Source: CAG-582 sp964636965 (GTDB lineage Bacteria; Bacillota_I; Bacilli_A; RF39; UBA660). From it: a stretch of DNA of 11,052 bases. The notes beneath the pieces were generated by a model. The model did not search any database. It had not been told where the DNA came from and saw only the letters and a program-made list of their open reading frames with translations. Where the stretch lies: NCBI GenBank assembly GCA_964636965.1, contig CAZWST010000052.1:1-11052 (forward strand). The letters run 5' to 3'. Made by a program: the position numbers and the translations under genes. Positions 5,372 through 11,052 of this stretch are shown here, in pieces. Every line of letters starts with the position of its first letter. Position 1 is the stretch's first letter.

Positions 5372-7078
5372 TCATTCTATTATCTGATAATATTTTAATA
5401 TTGAATCAGCAATATTATAACCAATTAACTTTTTATTTTGCATAATCCACTCTGCATCTTCCTTATTATCATGATGAGCAACTTCTACAAGTAAACCAAA
5501 AGGAATGTAAGCATCATTTGCTTCTCCTAATGCACCATTAGCATATTTTACTCCTCTATTAGCTCCAGGAAGGTCTTTATAAGGATATATACTCATAAGG
5601 CCATTTTGAATTTTGTTGGCAATACTAACTGTTTGACTATTTTGAGTATCAATCCAAGTTTCGATCCCATACTTGTCATGATCAACTGAAGCATTTGAGT
5701 GAATCGCGATTTTTAAATCTACTCCATAATAATTAGAATCTTTATTCCAAAGATTTATATTACCTGCTGGATTATTTCTATAAACTTTAACACCATAGGC
5801 TACTAACCTTTCTTGAATATAATTAGATAGATCATTCATCTCTTCCATCTCATTAGTAAATCCAACACTTTTAACACCAAAGTTTCCATGTTGATTAGAA
5901 GGACTCAAATAAACACTTAAATTCTTCTTTTCTCCAACATTAATATCATACGTTGAAATAACACTGTCCATATAACCTTCTTTAACAGCTATGGTTTTAA
6001 GAGTTACATTTTCATTTATTTCTATCGGTTCAGAATAAAGGTGTCCAAAACTATCCGGACTATTACCATCTAATGTATAGTATATTTTTACATCTTCATC
6101 ATTAGATGCTAAAACTAACTTAGTTCCCTTCTTAACATATTTCCAGTTATTTGAAATATAAACAGGATTTAATTGAATTAAATCACTCATAACAATAGAA
6201 ACAGCACTACTCTTTTCATAATTATCATATCTAGCAACAACTTCTATAGAATAGTTTTCACTTACTCTAAATAGATTTTTTGATAATACAACTGCATGTT
6301 TTTTCGTTTTACTTTTTCTAATTACTTTACCATCTTTAATAACTCTTATCTCATATTCACGTGCATTATCCCCGCCATCATAAGAAAGGGTTAAATCATT
6401 ATAAGGAACAATTTCATCATTATATAAATTACTAATTGTAATATCACTTACTGGATTCATATTATTAAATAAATGTACTTCATCAACTAAATAATCCCCA
6501 CAAGTTAAAGTAACAACTAGTTCACATTCTTTTCCTTCAAAATAACTTTTACTTATATTAATTTCATTAGAATTAAGTTTTTCATGTAAGAGATTTTCCC
6601 CATTAGATACACTTACATTGATATAATAATCTTTATCTTTAATATCCCCATCAACATATAAATTATAATCATTATCATTTAAAAGAATACTAGAATCATC
6701 ATCAAATGTTGGTTCATTAAAGGTAAAAATGTATTCTTTTTCACAAGGACGATAATCTCCTAATTCATCATAAGCAAAAACCATTAAAGAATATTCTTCA
6801 TTATATTTTAAATTAGTTAAATTAAATGTATTCTTTTCTGTCTTTGTAGATAGTTCAAATACTTTTCTATTACTAGAATTATGAATTTCAATAACATAAT
6901 GATCAGCTGCTTTTACTTTAGAAAATTCTAAACTATATTCAGTATAATTATTTGTTAAGCTTAATATTTTAAAATTAATTAGTATCTTATCACTATGAAA
7001 AAGTATAAAGACACTTATAATTGTTGATAGTAAAAATACTAGAACAACAATTATAGTTCTTTTTATTTTACTACTCAT
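5372..7078 (-). CDS. Membrane-anchored or secreted N-acetylmuramoyl-L-alanine amidase with Fn3/Ig-like repeats
   Basis: This is a predicted zinc amidase (Amidase_3 family) that cuts the bond between muramic acid and the stem peptide. Numbering from the ATG at 7078 (568 residues): an N-terminal membrane/signal segment (about 7-29); three Fn3/Ig-like beta domains (about 38-120, 127-205, 208-300); a chitobiase-C-terminal-like domain (about 315-380) with IYYTLDGNSP; and the amidase domain (388-566). The catalytic region shows SPSNQHG (392-398), TNEMEEMN (408-415), AIHSN with H460, and LLVEVAHHDN with E532. The first zinc His of the usual DPGHGG is replaced by N/Q, as in SPSxQ-type amidases known to me from Clostridia-like genomes; H397 is close by. 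A TTG start would add ten residues, but GGAG lies 8 nt before this ATG. It has its own unit between two terminators. A role in wall remodelling or cell separation is inferred. Confidence 0.88.
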   Translation of the reverse strand: MSSKIKRTIIVVLVFLLSTIISVFILFHSDKILINFKILSLTNNYTEYSLEFSKVKAADHYVIEIHNSSNRKVFELSTKTEKNTFNLTNLKYNEEYSLMVFAYDELGDYRPCEKEYIFTFNEPTFDDDSSILLNDNDYNLYVDGDIKDKDYYINVSVSNGENLLHEKLNSNEINISKSYFEGKECELVVTLTCGDYLVDEVHLFNNMNPVSDITISNLYNDEIVPYNDLTLSYDGGDNAREYEIRVIKDGKVIRKSKTKKHAVVLSKNLFRVSENYSIEVVARYDNYEKSSAVSIVMSDLIQLNPVYISNNWKYVKKGTKLVLASNDEDVKIYYTLDGNSPDSFGHLYSEPIEINENVTLKTIAVKEGYMDSVISTYDINVGEKKNLSVYLSPSNQHGNFGVKSVGFTNEMEEMNDLSNYIQERLVAYGVKVYRNNPAGNINLWNKDSNYYGVDLKIAIHSNASVDHDKYGIETWIDTQNSQTVSIANKIQNGLMSIYPYKDLPGANRGVKYANGALGEANDAYIPFGLLVEVAHHDNKEDAEWIMQNKKLIGYNIADSILKYYQIIE

Positions 7079-7099
7079 AAAACCAACTCCATTATCATT

Positions 7100-7105
7100 A
7101 TTATA
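7100..7105 (-). promoter_or_regulatory. Likely -10 element of the amidase gene
   Basis: TATAAT on the minus strand lies about 21 nt before the amidase ATG and just past the preceding terminator. No good -35 is seen, since that position falls in the terminator stem. Starting near 7093 would leave a leader just long enough for the GGAG ribosome site. Confidence 0.45.
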
Positions 7106-7109
7106 CAAA

Positions 7110-7150
7110 AAAAAATATACTTTATCTACTCAATATAAAGTATATTTTTT
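7110..7150 (-). terminator. AT-rich terminator after the PLP enzyme gene
   Basis: AAAAAATATACTTTAT and ATAAAGTATATTTTTT form a 16-bp perfect stem (arms 7110-7125 and 7135-7150) around a 9-nt loop, 5 nt beyond the stop codon at 7156. The stem ends in T runs in both directions. GC content is low, so efficiency is uncertain. Confidence 0.75.
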
Positions 7151-7155
7151 AAAAA

Positions 7156-8394
7156 TCATTTTTCAGTTTTTAAAAATTCTATTGCTTTCATTAATCCTAA
7201 CTTACCATATTCATAAGTTAATCCACCTTGCATATAAGCAATGAATGGCTCTCTTATTGGTCCATCACAAGAAAGTTCAATACTTGATCCTTGAGTAAAA
7301 GCACCAGCAGCCATAATAACTTGATCATCATATCCAGGCATATCCCATGGAATTGGTAAAGCCTTAGAATCAACAGGAGATCCAGCTTGAATTCCTTGAA
7401 CAAACTTTATTAATAATTCTTTATCATCAAACTGAACATTTTGAACAATATCAGCTCTTGGTTCATCAAACTTAGGACTTATATTATATCCAATATTTTC
7501 CATTACTCTTGCAGTTAAGACAGCTGTTTTTAAAGAAGATGCAACAACTGATGGTGCAAAGAATAACCCTTGTAATATTTGTTTATTAACTCCTAAAGTT
7601 GGACCAACTTCTCTACCTTCCCCAGGAAGTGTAAGTCTTTCTCCAACTAAATCAATATATTTCTTTTTACCAACTACATAAGCCCCATTAGGTGCAATTC
7701 CACCACCTAAGTTTTTAATTAATGATCCAACACAAACATCAGCACCAACTTCAATTGGATTAACTTTTTCAACAAACTCACAATAGCAATTATCTATCAT
7801 AACTATAATATCTTCATTTTTACTTTTAATTAAACTAATTACTTTTTCTAGTTTTTCAATAGTTAAACTTTTTCTAGTTGAGTATCCCTTACTTCTTTGT
7901 ATTTCAATTACTTTTGGACTAAACTTATCTAAATAAGCAGAAATACTATCATAATCAAAATCATCATCTACTAAATCAATTTGATCATATTTTATTTTAA
8001 ATGACGCTAAAGAAGAAGGATTTTCTTTTATACCAATTACTTCATGAAGTGTATCATAAGGTAATCCAGTTATCGATAAAAGTGTATCATTTGGTCTTAA
8101 AAGTGCAAAAAGAGTTACTGATAAAGCATGAGAGCCTGAAACAAATTGATTTCTAACAATTGCATCTTCTGATTTAAAAATCTTCTTGTAAATACTTTCT
8201 ATCTTATCTCTTCCAATATCGTTATAACCATATCCAGTTGACCCGTTAAAATCACTTTCAGATAAACCAACATCTTGCATAGCTTCTAATACTTTTTCAC
8301 TATAAAACATACATGTATCATCAATACTTGCAAATACATTAGAACAATCATTTTCTGCATCTATTACTAACTTTTTTATTTCATCTTTAATCAT
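7156..8394 (-). CDS. Methionine gamma-lyase-family PLP enzyme (YnbB / aluminium-resistance family)
   Basis: This is a fold-type I PLP enzyme of the Met_gamma_lyase Pfam family (COG4100, Bacillus YnbB), annotated elsewhere as a C-S lyase or aluminium-resistance protein; its physiological substrate is unproven. The 412-residue product has the usual length. Seen are FNGSTGYGYNDIGRDKIE near 49-66, QFVSGSHALS (83-92) for cofactor phosphate binding, VMIDNCYCEF with D201 to hold the pyridine nitrogen, and SLIKNLGGG with the Schiff-base Lys227. APNGAYVVG (234-242), GEGREVGPTLG (258-268) and WDMPGYDDQVIMAAGAFTQG (350-369) follow. GGAGG lies 6 nt before the ATG, inside the end of the SDR gene, and the two genes overlap by 8 nt, so they are translationally coupled. 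A role in sulfur amino acid breakdown is inference. Confidence 0.92.
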   Translation of the reverse strand: MIKDEIKKLVIDAENDCSNVFASIDDTCMFYSEKVLEAMQDVGLSESDFNGSTGYGYNDIGRDKIESIYKKIFKSEDAIVRNQFVSGSHALSVTLFALLRPNDTLLSITGLPYDTLHEVIGIKENPSSLASFKIKYDQIDLVDDDFDYDSISAYLDKFSPKVIEIQRSKGYSTRKSLTIEKLEKVISLIKSKNEDIIVMIDNCYCEFVEKVNPIEVGADVCVGSLIKNLGGGIAPNGAYVVGKKKYIDLVGERLTLPGEGREVGPTLGVNKQILQGLFFAPSVVASSLKTAVLTARVMENIGYNISPKFDEPRADIVQNVQFDDKELLIKFVQGIQAGSPVDSKALPIPWDMPGYDDQVIMAAGAFTQGSSIELSCDGPIREPFIAYMQGGLTYEYGKLGLMKAIEFLKTEK

Positions 8395-9091
8395 TTAAAG
8401 CCTCCATATTTTTTAAATCAATTATTTCCCCATTTTTAAAATTACTTATATTATCAATTAAATACTTAGCAAGAGCCTTTTTATCAATTAATTTCTCCTG
8501 TCCAACTTTTTTAAGTTCATCTTTCAAATAATCTGGATTCATCTCGAGTATAGCATCAGTATTAATCCATCCCGGACAAATTGCAACTATACGTGTAGTT
8601 CTCTTTTCTTCATCAATTATAAGAGCAAAATCTTTAGTAAGTATATTAATTCCCGCCTTAGATGCATCATAATCCATAGCAAGAGGTGAATATGCATATA
8701 AAGCATTATTGCTACTAATATTAATAATTATTCCATTTTCATTTAGTTTATCTATACCACTTTTTATCATAAGAAATGTTCCAACTAAGTTAGTTTCTAA
8801 AACACTCATGAACTCACGTTTACTCTTATCTTTATAACTATTATCTATCGCGATACCCGAATTATTAATTAAACAATCAAATTCTCCAATATTAAATAAA
8901 ACATTATCAACTTCATTTTCATTTTTAATATCGCATTTAATTGTTCTGATATTATCATACTTTTTTTCAAGTTCATAAGCTACATCAATACTTTTATTAT
9001 AAAGTGCATAAACTGTGTGTCCTAAAGAAGCTGCGTAAGTAGTTAGTTCAAGACCTAATCCCTTACAACCTCCAGTAATTACAATTTTCAT
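8387..9091 (-). CDS. Short-chain dehydrogenase/reductase (FabG-like SDR)
   Basis: This is an NAD(P)-dependent oxidoreductase of the classical SDR family; its substrate is unknown. The 234-residue protein has the dinucleotide motif TGGCKGLG (6-13), a CDIKN acidic block (53-57), NNSG (76-79), the active-site Asn in ETNLVG (N101), a catalytic Ser in NISS (126-127), the catalytic pair Y141/K145 in DYDASKAG, and the PGW motif (173-175). GGTGGG precedes the ATG at 9091 by 6 nt. The gene overlaps the PLP enzyme gene by 8 nt and is the first gene of that pair. The closest well-known relative is FabG, but the C-terminal region (from about 180) is divergent and no other fatty acid genes are nearby, so a FabG role is not supported. 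Confidence 0.9.
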   Translation of the reverse strand: MKIVITGGCKGLGLELTTYAASLGHTVYALYNKSIDVAYELEKKYDNIRTIKCDIKNENEVDNVLFNIGEFDCLINNSGIAIDNSYKDKSKREFMSVLETNLVGTFLMIKSGIDKLNENGIIINISSNNALYAYSPLAMDYDASKAGINILTKDFALIIDEEKRTTRIVAICPGWINTDAILEMNPDYLKDELKKVGQEKLIDKKALAKYLIDNISNFKNGEIIDLKNMEALND

Positions 9092-9114
9092 AAATATCCC
9101 ACCAAACTACATAT

Positions 9115-9120
9115 ATTATA
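9115..9120 (-). promoter_or_regulatory. Likely -10 element of the SDR-PLP operon
   Basis: A perfect TATAAT on the minus strand, in the context TTGTATAATA, lies 23 nt before the SDR ATG and just beyond the upstream terminator. The -35 position falls in the terminator T tract and is poor. Confidence 0.5.
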
Positions 9121-9131
9121 CAATATATTAA

Positions 9132-9159
9132 GAAAAAAATAATGCATAAATGCATTATT
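9132..9159 (-). terminator. Terminator of the uppP operon
   Basis: AATAATGCA and TGCATTATT form a 9-bp stem (arms 9138-9146 and 9151-9159) around a 4-nt loop. On the minus strand it is followed by seven T. The stop codon of the upstream gene (9155-9157) lies within the 5' arm. Confidence 0.85.
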
Positions 9160-9721
9160 CAAAATGATCTATTAAAAGTTTACCATCTACTTTTTTAAAT
9201 ACTATATATAATGGACTTTTATCACCAGCAATAAATTCATTTTGAGGAAGTTTTCCACTAAATAAGAATATATCATCACTTCCTGAAATGTACTTAAGTT
9301 CTCTTATTCCTTGATCAGTTATCCCAAATAAACTGACAAATAACTTTCTAAATATATCTTCATTACAATCATACATTTTATTGTCAATAATTTCTAAGTT
9401 ATTGGCAAATTTATTTAATAAATCACGAGTAAAATAATCTTCCAGTAAAGAAATATTTACTAAATAGCAAGTTGTTTTTTCATTCCCTTGATAAGTAACT
9501 TCACTTGGCATATAAAAATTATCACCATTAATTACACCATAAGCACGTTTGTATATAGAGTTAGCATCTTCCGTCAATAAATTAAAATCGATTGAATCTG
9601 CACTTTTACATTCTACATATCCTGGATAATCAATCAACATATATAAAAGAAGTCCATTAACAAGCAAACTTACTAATAGAAATACTAAATATATAGTACT
9701 TCTAAATCTATACTTTTCCAC
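9155..9721 (-). CDS. Hypothetical membrane-anchored protein, cotranscribed with uppP
   Basis: I do not recognise this family. The 188-residue product has a basic N-terminus (KYRFR), one hydrophobic segment at about 9-31, and then a soluble domain of about 155 residues, presumably outside the membrane. The domain has mixed helices and strands, with three Cys (38, 85, 119) and a beta-rich end (PLYIVFKKVDGKLLIDHFE) that recalls small NTF2-like or DUF4878-type domains, though this is only an impression. The segment is followed by no lipobox Cys, so a signal anchor is more likely than a lipoprotein. The start is GTG at 9721 with AGGTGA 4-5 nt upstream, 8 nt after the uppP stop, so it is expressed with uppP. 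An envelope role is inferred from this context only. Confidence 0.75.
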   Translation of the reverse strand: MEKYRFRSTIYLVFLLVSLLVNGLLLYMLIDYPGYVECKSADSIDFNLLTEDANSIYKRAYGVINGDNFYMPSEVTYQGNEKTTCYLVNISLLEDYFTRDLLNKFANNLEIIDNKMYDCNEDIFRKLFVSLFGITDQGIRELKYISGSDDIFLFSGKLPQNEFIAGDKSPLYIVFKKVDGKLLIDHFE

Positions 9722-9729
9722 TTCTTCAC

Positions 9730-10554
9730 CTACTTAATAAACATAAAATATAAAATAACTAATAAACCTAGAATTATTCTATAATATCCAAATACTTTGA
9801 AATCATGTTTTCTTATATAAGAAAGTAAGAATTTAATAATTAATAAACTTACTAAAAAAGCAACTAAAGAACCTACACCTAAAATGATTAACTCCATTGA
9901 ATTAAAGACAAATCCTACATCTAAAACATATTTTAATAATTTTAAAAGGGAAGCACCAGCCATAACAGGTATTGCTAAGAAGAAAGTAAATTCAGCTGCA
10001 ACACTTCTTTTAAGACCAATTAAAAGTCCACCTATAATAGTTGCCCCACTTCTACTAGTCCCTGGTATAAGTGAAAGTAATTGAAAACATCCAACACCCA
10101 AAGCTTGTTTATATGTAATCTTATTTATATCATCAGTTTTTCCACTGCCAAGTCCACGAGACTCGATTACAATAAATATTACACCATAAATAATTAACAT
10201 AAGTGCAACAACTAAAGGTGTATAAAGGTGTTCATCTAACCAATCATCAAAAAGGATTCCTAAAATAGCAGCAGGTATGCATGCTACAAGTATCTTTCCC
10301 CACAAGTTAAAAGTATTTTTTGTGTCATTCTTAGTTTTTCCAAATCCAAAAGGAAATATTGTTTTAAAATACATTAAAACTACTGCAAGAATTGCACCTA
10401 ATTGAATTACTACTTCAAATAATTTATAAAATTCACTAGATACATCTAAATGTATAAATTCATCAAGCAAAATCATATGTCCTGTTGAAGATACTGGAAG
10501 CCACTCAGTAATTCCTTCAACTATTCCAAAAAATATAGCTTTTATTATTTCCAT
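9730..10554 (-). CDS. uppP: Undecaprenyl-diphosphatase UppP (BacA)
   Basis: UppP dephosphorylates undecaprenyl diphosphate outside the membrane, recycling the lipid carrier for peptidoglycan; overexpression gives bacitracin resistance in other bacteria. The 274-residue polytopic protein has both family signatures: the ExxxE motif in GIVEGITEWLPVSSTGH (E13 and E17) and PGTSRSGAT (164-172, with R168 and S169). Several transmembrane segments follow, and the length is normal. The reading frame can be extended upstream to a TTG at 10590, but that has no ribosome site. The ATG at 10554 has GGTGAT 3 nt upstream and gives the classic N-terminus MEIIKAIFFG, so it is chosen. It lies behind the ssb terminator and forms an operon with the unknown gene at 9155-9721. 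Confidence 0.97.
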   Translation of the reverse strand: MEIIKAIFFGIVEGITEWLPVSSTGHMILLDEFIHLDVSSEFYKLFEVVIQLGAILAVVLMYFKTIFPFGFGKTKNDTKNTFNLWGKILVACIPAAILGILFDDWLDEHLYTPLVVALMLIIYGVIFIVIESRGLGSGKTDDINKITYKQALGVGCFQLLSLIPGTSRSGATIIGGLLIGLKRSVAAEFTFFLAIPVMAGASLLKLLKYVLDVGFVFNSMELIILGVGSLVAFLVSLLIIKFLLSYIRKHDFKVFGYYRIILGLLVILYFMFIK

Positions 10555-10569
10555 ATTATCACCAATATA

Positions 10570-10578
10570 ATTATAGCA
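10570..10578 (-). promoter_or_regulatory. Extended -10 promoter of uppP
   Basis: TGCTATAAT on the minus strand is a perfect extended -10 element. No -35 was found at the right distance. Transcription from about 10563 would leave a leader of only about nine bases, just the GGTGAT ribosome site before the ATG. Confidence 0.5.
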
Positions 10579-10598
10579 TAAATTTTCCAAATTATTAG

Positions 10599-10627
10599 AA
10601 AAAAGTAAGAATAATATTCTTACTTTT
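10599..10627 (-). terminator. Rho-independent terminator after ssb
   Basis: AAAAGTAAGAAT and ATTCTTACTTTT form a 12-bp perfect stem (arms 10601-10612 and 10616-10627) with a 3-nt loop, or 11 bp with 5 nt. On the minus strand it runs into six T. It lies about 55 nt past the ssb stop and before the uppP promoter. Confidence 0.8.
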
Positions 10628-10681
10628 GTGAGAAAATATATAACTTACTTATATAGATAGGTTTTATGTCAATTGTACTTT

Positions 10682-11041
10682 TTATTCTTCTTCATCTAAA
10701 GAATCTTTTAAAGAGTCATCTTCTCTTTTACTAGCTAAAAAAGATACTTTATCAACAATAACTTCTGTAATGTACTTCTTTTCATCATTACTTTCATAAC
10801 TTCTTGTTTGAATACGGCCTTTAACACCAACTAGGTCTCCTTTTTTACAGTATTCACTTGTATGGGAAGCAATACCATTCCAAAGGATGCATCTTATAAA
10901 GTCAGTTTCATAAATGCCATTTTCATTTTTATAACTTCTTTGTACTGCTAAATTAATTGTTAACATGCTTTTACCATCCTCATATGTTTTAATATCAGGA
11001 TCTTCACATAATCTTCCAATTAAGTAGACTAAGTTATGCAT
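10682..11041 (-). CDS. ssb: Single-stranded DNA-binding protein, short form
   Basis: SSB coats single-stranded DNA in replication, repair and recombination. The 119-residue protein is an OB fold with typical landmarks: NLVYLIGRLCEDPDIK (3-18), TINLAVQRSYKNENG (28-42), TDFIRCILWNGIA (46-58), YCKKGDLVGVKGRIQTRSYE (64-83) and a final strand ITEVIVDKVSFLA (91-103). Only 16 residues follow, acidic but ending in DEEE. The Gly/Gln-rich linker and the DDDLPF-type tip of SsbA, which recruits partner proteins, are missing, so it resembles the short SsbB class. GGAGGA lies 5 nt before the ATG at 11041, right at the window edge, so its promoter and upstream genes (often rpsF before and rpsR after in Bacillus) cannot be seen. 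rpsR does not follow here. Confidence 0.93.
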   Translation of the reverse strand: MHNLVYLIGRLCEDPDIKTYEDGKSMLTINLAVQRSYKNENGIYETDFIRCILWNGIASHTSEYCKKGDLVGVKGRIQTRSYESNDEKKYITEVIVDKVSFLASKREDDSLKDSLDEEE

Positions 11042-11052
11042 TATTTTCCTCC

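Noticed and set aside
9884..10084. Plus-strand ORF of 66 codons inside uppP
   Set aside because: It is antisense to the well-conserved UppP motifs and has no promoter or family resemblance.
10667..10672. Perfect TTGACA (minus strand) in the ssb-uppP gap
   Set aside because: No -10 at 16-19 nt is acceptable (the best is about AGTAAG or TAAGTT), and any transcript would run at once into the ssb terminator.
1..11052. CRISPR array, insertion sequence or tRNA gene
   Set aside because: No regularly spaced repeats, transposase motifs, terminal inverted repeats or tRNA T-loop (GGTTCRANYCC) with cloverleaf context were seen on either strand.

Overview
The window looks like chromosomal DNA from a low-GC, walled member of the Bacillota, most likely the class Bacilli. 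The evidence is very AT-rich DNA, SigA-type promoters, strong AGGAGG ribosome sites, a type B (Bacillus-type) RNase P RNA, GpsB, RodZ, UppP, a cell-wall amidase and a LexA-like box in front of recA. TGA is used as a stop (for example at the end of the PLP enzyme at 7156 and of the ATPase at 4523), so this is not the Mycoplasma code. A reduced-genome gut lineage such as RF39 or a relative of the Erysipelotrichales would fit, but that is inference.

Layout. Everything except two genes is on the minus strand, so those genes read from high to low coordinates. At the right end is ssb (10682-11041) with a terminator. Next comes uppP with a small unknown membrane-anchored protein (9155-9721), then an overlapping pair of an SDR oxidoreductase and a methionine gamma-lyase-family PLP enzyme (7156-9091). 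A multidomain secreted amidase (5372-7078) and a possible 32-residue ORF (5215-5313) follow. At the left, gpsB, the RNase P RNA, rodZ and pgsA are packed together (687-2484), followed by the 5' part of recA (1-508) with its own promoter and LexA-like box.

The exception is a plus-strand two-gene operon at 2640-5199, divergent from gpsB and closed by a strong, probably bidirectional terminator. Gene 1 is a soluble FtsK/HerA-superfamily ATPase (VirD4/TraG-like core with Walker A, IDPH, DE Walker B and GQ motifs). Gene 2, overlapping it by 14 nt, is an unrecognised protein whose cysteines fall on a near-perfect nine-residue ladder. This translationally coupled pair is the best candidate here for an undescribed system.

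Most of the other genes serve the cell envelope and division: GpsB and RodZ organise wall synthesis, UppP recycles the undecaprenyl carrier, the amidase cuts peptidoglycan, and PgsA makes phosphatidylglycerol. RecA and SSB belong to DNA repair and replication. The gene order partly recalls Bacillus (gpsB-rnpB, and rodZ-pgsA-recA), but here the two blocks are fused and cinA is absent between pgsA and recA.
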